Source: a bacterium
Lineage (GTDB): Bacteria > JAMCPX01
NCBI GenBank assembly: GCA_021792615.1
Contig: JAJYUJ010000014.1
Coordinates: 1 to 64,000 of the forward strand
DNA length: 64,000 bases
Reading direction: 5' to 3'
The translations under genes were made by a program, and so were the position numbers. Under the pieces are notes generated by a model. That model was given only the letters and a program-made list of their open reading frames with translations. It had not been told where the DNA came from and did not search any database. This document shows positions 1 through 9,791 of this stretch, one piece after another; the first letter of the stretch is position 1, and every line of letters starts with the position of its first letter.

Positions 1-66
1 TTTTATGACATGAGCGACAAAAACGGAATTTCTGGCAAAATCAATCAAAAGGTGGCATATAACTGA
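1..66 (+). CDS. 3' end of an upstream CDS (truncated by window start), ...FYDMSDKNGISGKINQKVAYN*
   Basis: Frame 1 is open from base 1 to TGA at 64-66, which overlaps the ATG (66-68) of the next gene in a TGATG arrangement. Confidence 0.45.
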   Translation, partial: FYDMSDKNGISGKINQKVAYN

Positions 67-791
67 TGGAAGTTTTTCACCTTAAAAGTGGGCTGAAAGC
101 TGTCCAAAAAAACCCGACCCTTATAAAATACGATATTGCGCTTCAGCATCTTCAGGCGTTTGAAGAGTCCAATAAGAATTATGCAGATGTCTACAATATG
201 CTCGGGGTCATTTATCACCTCGGCGGCAAAATAAAGGACGCAATCAGGGTGTTTGAAAAGGCATTGAAATTAAACCCCGGTTATATGGAAGCTGCTACGA
301 ACCTTGCAATCACGTACAATGACATTGGCCAGTATGAAAAGGCGAGAAATGTCTTAAATAAAGTTAAAGGGTCCTCGCATTCGAAAAGTTTAAAGGAGAT
401 GGAGGACAGGCTTATCAAATCCAAGCTGTCAAACATGCATGCGCAGATAGCCGACCTTTACGTAGAAATAAGCGACTATGATGCTGCAATTGAAGAGTAT
501 CATAAGGCATTGGCGCTTCAGCCGACCTTTGTCGACATAAAAACAAAGCTCGCCGTTGCGCTGCGGGAAAAGGGGATGACGGCACAGGCCATAAAGGAGC
601 TCGAAGAGGCAAAATTCATCAATGCCGAATATATCCCCGCGCGGGTCAATCTCGGCATTCTCTACTACCTGATGAGGAGGCTGGACGATGCCGTAATTGA
701 ATGGGAGAGTGTACTGAAACACGAGCCAAAAAACGGTGTCGCAATAATGTACCTCAATGCAGTAAGGAAAGAAAAACAGAAACCATTGTAA
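66..791 (+). CDS. TPR repeat protein
   Basis: 241-aa ORF with repeated TPR-like helices (YADVYNMLGVIYHLGGKIKDAIRVFEKALKLNPGYMEAATNLAITYNDIGQYEKA). Confidence 0.9.
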   Translation: MEVFHLKSGLKAVQKNPTLIKYDIALQHLQAFEESNKNYADVYNMLGVIYHLGGKIKDAIRVFEKALKLNPGYMEAATNLAITYNDIGQYEKARNVLNKVKGSSHSKSLKEMEDRLIKSKLSNMHAQIADLYVEISDYDAAIEEYHKALALQPTFVDIKTKLAVALREKGMTAQAIKELEEAKFINAEYIPARVNLGILYYLMRRLDDAVIEWESVLKHEPKNGVAIMYLNAVRKEKQKPL

Positions 792-1456
792 TGTACCTGC
801 AGAAGTTATTTTTATTTGTCTTTGCAGTAATAAGTCCCGTACTTTCCATGCCGGGTCTTTCCGGCACTCCCGGCAGGAATTTATCTCTGATACAGCAGGC
901 CGCCTTTGCGGATGACTCCGGCAGGCTTACCGCAAAAGAACGCCTGCAAAACCCCCGTGCCGGAAAAATCCCTGATACCGCAGAGCTCCTGCTTGATACT
1001 GCATATTACCCCTCACTGATGAAAGACCTTTCTCATGCGCATGAAAGTATAGCAATGATCCTGTATTTGTTCAAGACAACGGACTACAGAATGGCACTGC
1101 CCGATCGCCTTGTACATATGCTCGTTCGGAAATATGCGCAGGGGGTTGATGTTTCCCTGCTACTGAATGTTGACCGGGGTGACACTCCGCACGGCATTGG
1201 AGACAATCTGAACGATACGAATCTGCACACGGCGAAACGTCTCGAAGATAAAGGTATACATGTTTATCTCGATTCTCCCCGCAGAACAACACATGCAAAA
1301 GTGGTCGTCATCGATAAAAAAATCGTCTATATAGGGAGTCACAACCTTACACAAAGTGCACTCAGGTATAATCATGAGGTCAGTGTAAGGATCGTTTCCC
1401 CTGACATGGCTAAAGAAATAATCAGCTACATGGAGGCCTTGAAGAATGAAAAGTAG
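791..1456 (+). CDS. Secreted phospholipase D-like (single HKD) nuclease-family protein
   Basis: Start re-assigned from 701 to ATG at 791 (TAATG overlap with upstream stop); signal-peptide-like N-terminus MYLQKLFLFVFAVISPVLS; HKD motif HAKVVVIDKKIVYIGSHNLT. Confidence 0.8.
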   Translation: MYLQKLFLFVFAVISPVLSMPGLSGTPGRNLSLIQQAAFADDSGRLTAKERLQNPRAGKIPDTAELLLDTAYYPSLMKDLSHAHESIAMILYLFKTTDYRMALPDRLVHMLVRKYAQGVDVSLLLNVDRGDTPHGIGDNLNDTNLHTAKRLEDKGIHVYLDSPRRTTHAKVVVIDKKIVYIGSHNLTQSALRYNHEVSVRIVSPDMAKEIISYMEALKNEK

Positions 1457-3359
1457 ATATATTTTGTATGTTATTATTGCAGTACTGTTTTCCGGAACGG
1501 CCTGCGCACCGAAAATGGTCGTGTATGATGGTATGCGTATGCCATCCGAAAAGGCAATAGGGATTATCAACCAGAAGGCTCAGGAACAGATGGAAACTAA
1601 AAACTATGAAGAAGCCATGCAGCTTTACTCCTCGATAGCAAGCGTAGACAGTACAAGCGACCAGGCACCCGCAGGGCTCTTGAAAGCGGGAGATATAGCC
1701 CTTACGATGAAATCGTACAATCAGGCGTCTTCTTATTACACTGCGGTTATCAACGGTTATCCCGGGACCGATTATGCGACGGATGCCGGAATAGGGCTCG
1801 GGATCACAGATCTAAGAGAATCAAGGTATGCCAACGCAGTGGATACATTGAAACCCCTTGTTTCCCAAACCAGCGGCAACAGGCAAGGCAGGGTTTATTT
1901 CCTGCTCGGAGAATCCTACTACAGGACAGGAAAGTATAGCGATTCGTTTGACGCCCTTGCGCATGCACTGGAATCACTTTCGACGCATCAGGAAAAAGAA
2001 CTCTCGAAATTGCTCCTCCGGAAAGTAACAGCCGAGAAATTGACCGACACGGACATCCAGCAACTCCTGATCAACAAGTACCCGGCCTATGAGGATTCAT
2101 TGCTCAGGTTAAAGCTTGCACAGGATCTGTTTGCATCCAATAATTATACAGGTGCATTAACGCAGATAGATACCATTATAGCGTCGGGCATTGCATCGCC
2201 CGATATCATGAACAAAGCCGTGTCACTAAAAACCGAGATACAGGCCATAACGCAGGTAAATATGAACAGGATCGGATGTATTCTACCGTTATCCGGAAAA
2301 TTCGGTTCTTACGGCAAGCAGGTGCTAAACGGCATAGAACTTGCGCTGGGCGTTTTCAGCACAACGGCATCACCGTATAAGCTTTTCATTAAGGACTCCA
2401 AAGGTATACCCGAATTGGCCGCAAAGCAGGCCGGGGAGCTTGTCAAAGATGACCACGTAGCAGCAATCATAGGACCGCTCCTCAGCAGCACTGCGCAGGA
2501 AGCAGCCTATAAGATGCAAACCTATGCTGTTCCTATGATTTATCTGAACCAGAAATCGAGCATAACGAACACGGGTGATTATATATTTCAAAACAGCCTT
2601 ACACCCCGGGATCAAACAAGAGATCTCGTGAATTATGCAATGACGAAACTGGGCATAAAGTCGTTTGCTGTACTGTATCCGGAGAACAGTTACGGGGAAG
2701 ATATGATGCAGGCGTTTGTTAAACAGGTACTGGAGCACGGGGGGACCGTAACCGGCTTGGAAGGCTATTATCCGACGGAAACAGATTTTAAAGTGCAGAT
2801 TAAGGAACTCGTCGGAACGTATTATCTCGATTTAAGAAAGGCGGATATAAAGAAATTACCGCCGGACCAGAAAAACAATCCTCCGCCTGTCATTGATTTT
2901 TCAGCTATCTTTATACCCGACTATTATGAACGGGTAGCCATGATCGCGCCCCAGTTGCTCTATTATGACATAAATAATGTTCAACTCCTCGGCGGAAACG
3001 GCTGGAGCGGTCGGGGACTTATCCAGATGGGCGGCAGATATGTGGATGGGGGTATTTTTACGGACGGTTTTTTTACCCAGAGCACCGATCCGGTCGTGGA
3101 AGCATTTACCCGTTCTTACAAAAATGTATTCAACCGGGAACCGAATATACTGTCCGCGCTTGGCTATGACTCGGCAAACATCCTGGTTACAGCCATGAAA
3201 AACGCAACCAACAGGACCGACATTAAAAACAATATAGCAGCAATAAAGGATTTCAACGGGGTCACCGGCATAATAACGTACAATGGCAGCAGAATTCCCG
3301 TGAAAACCCTTTACTTATTGAAGGTACATGGTAAAAGGATCATAGAATTATCATATTGA
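1446..3359 (+). CDS. LpoA-like / periplasmic binding-fold lipoprotein with N-terminal TPR region
   Basis: Lipobox-like FSGTACAP; TPR-like N-terminal half; C-terminal periplasmic-binding-protein type I fold (IGCILPLSGKFGSYGKQVLNGIELAL ... AIIGPLLSSTAQEAA). Confidence 0.8.
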   Translation: MKSRYILYVIIAVLFSGTACAPKMVVYDGMRMPSEKAIGIINQKAQEQMETKNYEEAMQLYSSIASVDSTSDQAPAGLLKAGDIALTMKSYNQASSYYTAVINGYPGTDYATDAGIGLGITDLRESRYANAVDTLKPLVSQTSGNRQGRVYFLLGESYYRTGKYSDSFDALAHALESLSTHQEKELSKLLLRKVTAEKLTDTDIQQLLINKYPAYEDSLLRLKLAQDLFASNNYTGALTQIDTIIASGIASPDIMNKAVSLKTEIQAITQVNMNRIGCILPLSGKFGSYGKQVLNGIELALGVFSTTASPYKLFIKDSKGIPELAAKQAGELVKDDHVAAIIGPLLSSTAQEAAYKMQTYAVPMIYLNQKSSITNTGDYIFQNSLTPRDQTRDLVNYAMTKLGIKSFAVLYPENSYGEDMMQAFVKQVLEHGGTVTGLEGYYPTETDFKVQIKELVGTYYLDLRKADIKKLPPDQKNNPPPVIDFSAIFIPDYYERVAMIAPQLLYYDINNVQLLGGNGWSGRGLIQMGGRYVDGGIFTDGFFTQSTDPVVEAFTRSYKNVFNREPNILSALGYDSANILVTAMKNATNRTDIKNNIAAIKDFNGVTGIITYNGSRIPVKTLYLLKVHGKRIIELSY

Positions 3360-3369
3360 GGTAATTGAA

Positions 3370-3801
3370 ATGAAACTAAAAGATGTCATGAATACCATGC
3401 AGGGCATGGATTTCACTGATTTTACTATCAGGACAATAGAGGGCTGGCTCGAGGAAGATGTCAGCACCCCCGTCATAAAAAGCGACCTCTATGAGAAAGG
3501 CACTGAATTGATCATCGAGATGGACATGCCGGCCATCGACGCGTCCAGCATAGAGTGTTTCATCCACAACAACATTATCTATATTCAGGGCGTTAAATTG
3601 GAGGCCGTTCCGGCGGATGTAACGAGGTATAATCAAATAGAAAGGGCCTTTGGCAACTTTACCAAAACGATTACCATACCTATCACCTGCGATACCAAAA
3701 ATGTAAGGGCGTTTTTGAAAAACGGTGTATTAAAGATTATATTAAAGAAGGTTCAGGAACGCAGGCATGTAAAAACGCTTATAAAAATAGAAAAAGGATA
3801 G
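3370..3801 (+). CDS. Hsp20/alpha-crystallin family small heat-shock protein
   Basis: 143 aa with alpha-crystallin-type core (DLYEKGTELIIEMDMPAID...FGNFTKTITIPITCDTKNVRAFLKNGVLKIILKK). Confidence 0.85.
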   Translation: MKLKDVMNTMQGMDFTDFTIRTIEGWLEEDVSTPVIKSDLYEKGTELIIEMDMPAIDASSIECFIHNNIIYIQGVKLEAVPADVTRYNQIERAFGNFTKTITIPITCDTKNVRAFLKNGVLKIILKKVQERRHVKTLIKIEKG

Positions 3802-3805
3802 AAGT

Positions 3806-6265
3806 ATGGCTGATGAAATAGAAATAAAACAAGAGACGGAACAAACACAGGACAAACTAAAGATTCCTGACGAGCTGCCGCTTGTACCTATCAGGGATAT
3901 CGTGCTCTTCCCCAACATGATACTGCCGCTTTTTGTAGGAAGGGAAACATCCATAACCGCAATAGATTACGCTCTGACGAAAGAAAGACTCGTTGCTTTC
4001 TCCACGCAAAAAGACATGAACGAAGAGTCCCCTTCGCCGGAGGGTATATTCTCCGTAGGAACAGTGGGATCCATTACAAGGATGCTGAAGCTGCCCGACG
4101 GCAGGGTCAAGATACTGATACAGGGACTTACACGAATACAGATAAAGGAATATAAGCAAACACAGCCTTTTTATTCGGTGGCTGTAGAACCTATTCAGGA
4201 CGCCCCGGTTACCGAAACCGTAGAGATCCAGGCGCTTATACGGACAGCTAAAGAGCAGATCGAGAAGGTTATATCCATGGGCAAGGCCATTCAGCCGGAT
4301 GCCCTTATCCTCATAGAGAACATTGCCGAACCGGGTAAGATCGCAGATATCATTGTTACGAATTACGGACTCAAGACGACAGAGCTTCAATCTTTCCTTG
4401 AATTGTCGGAACCGGTTGAGCGTCTGAAGAAGGTCATAGAAATGCAGAACAAGGAAATAGAGCTTCTGACCGTGCAGGCAAAAATCCAGTCGCAGGCACG
4501 GGAAGAAATGGGCAAGGTACAGCGGGAATATTTCCTCAGAGAGCAGTTAAAGGCAATCAAGAGCGAACTTGGCGAGATCGATGAAAAAGAAAGGGACGTC
4601 AAAGAATTCAGGAACAAAATAAAAAAAGCAAACATGCCGAAAGAAGCGGAAGAGGAAGCGCAAAGTCAGTTGAACAGGCTTGAAATGATGCATCCCGATT
4701 CTGCAGAGGCATCTATTGTTCGGACATATCTTGAATGGCTGGTGGACATCCCGTGGAAAAAACAGACCAAGGAAAACAAAGACATAAAACACGCAAGGAC
4801 CGTACTCGACGAAGATCACTATGACCTCGAAAAGGTAAAGGACCGGATTCTGGAATACCTTTCCGTACGCAGATTAAAAGAAAAAACAAAAGGTCCCATC
4901 CTCTGTTTTGTAGGCCCGCCCGGTGTCGGGAAAACATCCCTTGGAAAATCGATAGCAAAGGCGCTGAACCGCAAGTTCGTACGAATGTCCCTCGGCGGTA
5001 TACGGGATGAGGCAGAGATACGGGGACACAGGAGAACGTACATCGGGGCTATGCCGGGAAGAATAATCCAGGGTATAAAACAGGCCGGAACGAATAATCC
5101 CGTATTTATGCTCGATGAGATAGATAAAGTAGGCGCTGATTTCAGAGGGGATCCCTCTTCAGCCTTGCTTGAAGTACTGGATCCCGAGCAAAACTACGCC
5201 TTTTCCGACAACTATTTAAGCGTACCGTACGATCTGAGCAATGTCCTTTTTATTACAACCGCAAATGTCATGGATCCGATACCGCCGGCGCTTCATGACC
5301 GTATGGAGGTTATCGTTTTATCCGGCTATACGGATGAAGAAAAACTTAGGATAGCAAAAAAGTTTGTCGTACCCAGGCAGGAGGAAGAGACAGGGGTAGG
5401 CAAGGAAAAGGTTATCTTTGACGATGATGCACTCTTATTTATTATCAACAGCTATACAAGAGAGGCCGGTCTCAGAAACCTTGAAAGAGAAATTTCGTCT
5501 GTTTTCAGAAAGGTAGCACAGAAGCTTGCAGAGGGAGAAGCGCCCCCCTTCGCGATAACGAAGGACGTCGTGAGAAAATTCCTCGGAATTCCCAAGACGC
5601 CTCCTGAAGAGCTTATGACGGCGGATGAGGTTGGGATTGCAACTGGACTTGCATGGACGCCCTATGGCGGGGATGTTCTCTATATAGAAGTTACAACCAT
5701 GAAAGGAAAGGGGCGGCTTACCCTTACGGGCCAGCTCGGTGACGTTATGAAGGAATCCGCAATGGCGGCTGTCAGTTATCTGCGGACCAACGCGGCAAAA
5801 CTCGGAATAGACGCTTCGGCATTCGACAAACTCGATATCCATATACACATCCCGGCCGGAGCCATTCCCAAAGACGGTCCATCGGCAGGTATCACCATGG
5901 CTGCTGCAACAGCCTCTGCTTTGACCGGTAAGAAGGTACGGAAAGATTTTGCAATGACCGGAGAGATCACGCTGAGAGGAAACGTACTGCCGATAGGCGG
6001 ACTAAAAGAAAAATCGCTTGCAGCACTGAGGGCAAAAATATTCCAGATTATCATACCGAACGGGAACAGGCCGGATCTCGAGGATATGCCCGGCTATATT
6101 AAAGATAAAGTCAAGTTCATCCCGGTGAACCATATCCGGGAAGTTCTGGACCTGTTATTGATCGATAACCGGGAAAAAGGATCAAAAACAAAGGACAACC
6201 ATAAAAACAGTGAAAAGCTGGGAAGAGCTAAACCTGATAAAAAGCATAAAAACCCGGGCAAGTGA
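3806..6265 (+). CDS. lon: ATP-dependent protease La (Lon)
   Basis: 819 aa; LON N-domain, GPPGVGKTSLGKSIA Walker A, PKDGPSAGITMA catalytic Ser region. Confidence 0.98.
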   Translation: MADEIEIKQETEQTQDKLKIPDELPLVPIRDIVLFPNMILPLFVGRETSITAIDYALTKERLVAFSTQKDMNEESPSPEGIFSVGTVGSITRMLKLPDGRVKILIQGLTRIQIKEYKQTQPFYSVAVEPIQDAPVTETVEIQALIRTAKEQIEKVISMGKAIQPDALILIENIAEPGKIADIIVTNYGLKTTELQSFLELSEPVERLKKVIEMQNKEIELLTVQAKIQSQAREEMGKVQREYFLREQLKAIKSELGEIDEKERDVKEFRNKIKKANMPKEAEEEAQSQLNRLEMMHPDSAEASIVRTYLEWLVDIPWKKQTKENKDIKHARTVLDEDHYDLEKVKDRILEYLSVRRLKEKTKGPILCFVGPPGVGKTSLGKSIAKALNRKFVRMSLGGIRDEAEIRGHRRTYIGAMPGRIIQGIKQAGTNNPVFMLDEIDKVGADFRGDPSSALLEVLDPEQNYAFSDNYLSVPYDLSNVLFITTANVMDPIPPALHDRMEVIVLSGYTDEEKLRIAKKFVVPRQEEETGVGKEKVIFDDDALLFIINSYTREAGLRNLEREISSVFRKVAQKLAEGEAPPFAITKDVVRKFLGIPKTPPEELMTADEVGIATGLAWTPYGGDVLYIEVTTMKGKGRLTLTGQLGDVMKESAMAAVSYLRTNAAKLGIDASAFDKLDIHIHIPAGAIPKDGPSAGITMAAATASALTGKKVRKDFAMTGEITLRGNVLPIGGLKEKSLAALRAKIFQIIIPNGNRPDLEDMPGYIKDKVKFIPVNHIREVLDLLLIDNREKGSKTKDNHKNSEKLGRAKPDKKHKNPGK

Positions 6266-7184
6266 CAATGTTCGGGATGTTGTACTTGGCATAGGTGATG
6301 ATACTGCTGTTGTAAACACACCCGCGCACGAAAAGATGCTTTATACGGTTGACAGTATCGTTGACGGCATTCATTTTCTGGGAGATTTAAACTTGTGGGA
6401 ATCTGCGGGGAAAAGAGCACTCGGTGCCGCAACCAGCGATATAGCCGCAATGGGAGGAACACCGCTGTATGCAATGCTGTCCCTTTTTTTACCGCATGAT
6501 TTTCCGTTAAAGCATGTCAATGCATTCATGAAGGGTTTTTTGCAGCGCCTCAAGGAGTACCGGATGTCGCTGATAGGCGGCAACATCACAACGATGCGGG
6601 GCAGATTCGCGGCAGATACCATTGTCATTGGAAAGGCACACAGGGGCAGGTTCATCAGGAGAAGCGGCGCCAGAAACGGGGACATCGTGTGTATGGCAGG
6701 TATAGCGGGGGAAGCAATGGCAGGCATGGATTTGCTGACATCGGGTAAAGCCGGATCATACCGGGCGCTTGTCAAAAAATATCTTGAGCCTGCTCCAATG
6801 CTCAAAGAAAGCATTCACATCATTCGCGAAATGTCGCCCAACTCCCTGATCGACGTATCCGACGGATTGCTCCAGGACCTTAAGCACATAGCCGATGAAA
6901 GCAATGTCGGGATCGTTCTGGATCTGGACAACATCCCTCTTACTGACGGCATCAGGTATACTGCCGGGCTTATGCATAAATCGCCGTATGATTATGTTTT
7001 GACAGGCGGAGATGACTATGTTTTAGTTTTTACAGTTCCGGAAAAAAACTATAGAGAAGTCGTTCATGGTACGACCATATACAAGATAGGAAGAGTTACA
7101 AAAACCAGAGGCATCCGGTTTTACAAGGACGGTAAAAAAATGCCGCTGAAATTCAAAAAACTTGGATATACGCATACAGGATAA
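6210..7184 (+). CDS. thiL: Thiamine-monophosphate kinase
   Basis: 324 aa; VVLGIGDDTAVV, DVSDGLLQDLKHIA, LTGGDDYVLVFTV motifs; GTG start inside the lon 3' end. Confidence 0.93.
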   Translation: MKSWEELNLIKSIKTRASDNVRDVVLGIGDDTAVVNTPAHEKMLYTVDSIVDGIHFLGDLNLWESAGKRALGAATSDIAAMGGTPLYAMLSLFLPHDFPLKHVNAFMKGFLQRLKEYRMSLIGGNITTMRGRFAADTIVIGKAHRGRFIRRSGARNGDIVCMAGIAGEAMAGMDLLTSGKAGSYRALVKKYLEPAPMLKESIHIIREMSPNSLIDVSDGLLQDLKHIADESNVGIVLDLDNIPLTDGIRYTAGLMHKSPYDYVLTGGDDYVLVFTVPEKNYREVVHGTTIYKIGRVTKTRGIRFYKDGKKMPLKFKKLGYTHTG

Positions 7185-7216
7185 ACACGGTTCTAACAAA
7201 GGTACGGTTGTAAAAA

Positions 7217-8848
7217 ATGGATTCAAATATAAAAATAAACCTTCATAATTTATCCGCAGAGGAAGCTCTCCATGAATTATTCCTTATCTACCGGAAACTG
7301 ACCAGCACCAACACGTATAAAGACGTGCTTGCTATCTTCCAGGAATCTTTGAAGAAACGCGTAGATCAGTTCGAAGCCAGCATAATTGTTTTCCTTGATA
7401 AAAACAAAGCCGGCGGTACAGGAGAAGTCATAGCAAGCAGTGAAATACACGACAACAAAACAATCGTTATTGATCTCAACAAATATCCTGAAATAAAGGC
7501 AGCCGTTGAAAAAAAAGAGGCCGTCGCCATAGAAGACATAGAAAAAACAACGATTGCAAGCGATGAAATCAAATCCGTTATTCTTTCGAAAGGCATCCGC
7601 TCGTCCTTTGTACTGCCCATCTTTGATATCAATGATATCATGGGTGTTATTCTTGTCCGGTCAAAAAACCCTATAATGCTTTCCCCGTTTCTTCAACAGT
7701 ACTATTTTATTCAGGCAAATATGCTTGCATCGGCGATACTGAATATATCAAGGATGAAGATCCTTGAAGATTCCATGAATAAGGCATACGAACTTTTAAA
7801 AATAAAAGAAGATTACGAGTTTCTTTTCAACCATGCCATGGACGGCATGATACTTATCGACCGGGAAGGCAGGATCCGGAATGTTAACAGGGCATTTGAA
7901 AAACTTACAGGCTATTCCAAGCAGGAAATAATCGGCGAGCATTACTCCAGAGCCATAGCCAACGAAGCGAGCATGGAGACAGCGAACAAAATCTTCTCCG
8001 GCTATCTCAAGAAACAGTTCGTCAATAAATTTGAAGTCGAAATTAGAGCTAAAAACGGGGCGTATAAAACACTTTCCTTACGGGCGACTCCCCTGGCCGG
8101 ACGGCAGGACGTCTCGCTCATTTCGCTCAGAGACGTAACTGAAGAAAAACTTTTAAGCAAAGAACTGCTCAAAACCACAGACCTGCTGTTAAAAACCATC
8201 AGCAGTTCGTCTGATGCCATTATTGCCGTAGATACAACCGGCAAACTGCTTTTCTTTAATGAAGAATCCACACACCTTTTTGGTTATTCTCGTGATGAAG
8301 CGATACAATACATCCATGTAACGCAGCTTTACCCGCAGAATGTCGCAAAGGAGGTTATGAAACTCCTGCGGCAAAGCCCCACAAAGCACATTCGCAATTA
8401 CCCCATTGAAGTGCGTACACGGGGCGGAGAAATCGTACCCGTCACTCTGTCCGGTGCAATCGTGTACAACGAAAAGGGTGAAGAACAGATGAGTGTCGGA
8501 TATTTGAGGGATGAGAGAGAAAAGATACGGATGGAAAAATCCCTCGATGAGGCATTGTCCAAGCTGATAGAGGCGGAAAAAAACGATGCAATGACGAACC
8601 TCGCCGGTGCGGCGGCACATAATCTGAATCAGCCGCTCTCGGCCATTCAGGGCTATTCGGAACTGCTGATAAACAGGTTGAGAGATAAAGATCAAACCAC
8701 CGTGGATTATGCTTCAAAGATCATACGGGAAGTCGAAAAGATGTCCGGCATCATAAAACAGATAAGCAGAATAACGAAATATGAAATAAAACCCTATGCA
8801 GGCACCGCGAAGATTGTGGATATAACCAATAAAAAATCAAACGATTAA
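7217..8848 (+). CDS. GAF/PAS-domain protein with C-terminal HisKA-like segment, no recognisable HATPase_c domain
   Basis: Two PAS modules (FNHAMDGMILIDREGRIRNVNRAFEKLTGYS; SSSDAIIAVDTTGKLLFFNEESTHLFGYS), then AAAHNLNQPLSAIQGYSELL; ORF ends about 65 aa later without N/G1/G2 boxes. Confidence 0.85.
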   Translation: MDSNIKINLHNLSAEEALHELFLIYRKLTSTNTYKDVLAIFQESLKKRVDQFEASIIVFLDKNKAGGTGEVIASSEIHDNKTIVIDLNKYPEIKAAVEKKEAVAIEDIEKTTIASDEIKSVILSKGIRSSFVLPIFDINDIMGVILVRSKNPIMLSPFLQQYYFIQANMLASAILNISRMKILEDSMNKAYELLKIKEDYEFLFNHAMDGMILIDREGRIRNVNRAFEKLTGYSKQEIIGEHYSRAIANEASMETANKIFSGYLKKQFVNKFEVEIRAKNGAYKTLSLRATPLAGRQDVSLISLRDVTEEKLLSKELLKTTDLLLKTISSSSDAIIAVDTTGKLLFFNEESTHLFGYSRDEAIQYIHVTQLYPQNVAKEVMKLLRQSPTKHIRNYPIEVRTRGGEIVPVTLSGAIVYNEKGEEQMSVGYLRDEREKIRMEKSLDEALSKLIEAEKNDAMTNLAGAAAHNLNQPLSAIQGYSELLINRLRDKDQTTVDYASKIIREVEKMSGIIKQISRITKYEIKPYAGTAKIVDITNKKSND

Positions 8849-9781
8849 TGCAAAATAATCAACCGTTCTTCTGAGTCCCGTTTCAAAATCGACCTCGATC
8901 TTATACTGTATGTAGTTTGCCGCATTTGTTATATCCGCCTGAGAATGTTTAACATCCCCTTTCTTGGCCGGCAGATATTTCGGGTTTGCCTTCTTATCGA
9001 ATATTTCTTCGAGCTTGCGGAGTACGGTGTTCAGGGTAAATCTGGTCCCGCAGGCAATGTTCAGGACCCTGCCAGCCGCTGCAGGTGGTGCGTAGCAGGC
9101 GTTTATGTTTGCATGGATGACATTTTCTATATAGGTAAAATCCCTTGACTGTTCGCCGTCTCCGTAAACAGTAGGGCTCTCCCCTTTCAACAGTGCCGTT
9201 ATGAACCGGGGTACGACCGCAGCGTAGGTGGAATTGGGATCCTGCCTCGGGCCGAATATATTGAAGTAGCGCAGACTCACCGTTTCGAGGCCGTATACGC
9301 TGGTAAACACCCGGCAGTAATATTCTCCGGTAAGTTTACTGACCGCATAGGGTGAAAGGGGCGACGGGATCATGTCCTCTTTTTTCGGCAGTACCGCGGT
9401 ATCCCCGTAGGCTGAAGAACTGGCCGCATAAACCACCCTTCTTACCTTATTCTCATACGATGCCTTGAGTACATTGAGGGTGCCGTTGATGTTGACTTCG
9501 TTTGTAGCTATCGGGTCGTCTATAGAGCGCGGTACCGACGGGATGGCTGCTTCATGCAAAACAAAATCAATGCCTTCGCATGCCCTCCGTACCGTATCGA
9601 GATTCCGTATGTCTCCCTCTATCAATTCAAATCTCGGGGAGTTCAGCGCCCTTGAAAGGTTCTCTCTCTTCCCGGTAAGAAAATTATCTATAACCCGGAC
9701 AGCATGCCCCTGTTCGAGCAAACGGTCTGCTATATTCGATCCTATAAAACCTGCCCCGCCTGTTATGAGAAATTTATCCAT
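8837..9781 (-). CDS. NAD-dependent epimerase/dehydratase (UDP-sugar 4-epimerase type)
   Basis: GGAGFIGSNIADRLLEQGH Rossmann motif; YAVSKLTGEYY (YxxxK). Confidence 0.93.
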   Translation of the reverse strand: MDKFLITGGAGFIGSNIADRLLEQGHAVRVIDNFLTGKRENLSRALNSPRFELIEGDIRNLDTVRRACEGIDFVLHEAAIPSVPRSIDDPIATNEVNINGTLNVLKASYENKVRRVVYAASSSAYGDTAVLPKKEDMIPSPLSPYAVSKLTGEYYCRVFTSVYGLETVSLRYFNIFGPRQDPNSTYAAVVPRFITALLKGESPTVYGDGEQSRDFTYIENVIHANINACYAPPAAAGRVLNIACGTRFTLNTVLRKLEEIFDKKANPKYLPAKKGDVKHSQADITNAANYIQYKIEVDFETGLRRTVDYFALIV

Positions 9782-9791
9782 GACCTTGCCC

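Noticed and set aside
701-790. Upstream extension of the PLD ORF to 701
   Set aside because: Lies inside the TPR gene in another frame; ATG at 791 with signal peptide is more credible.
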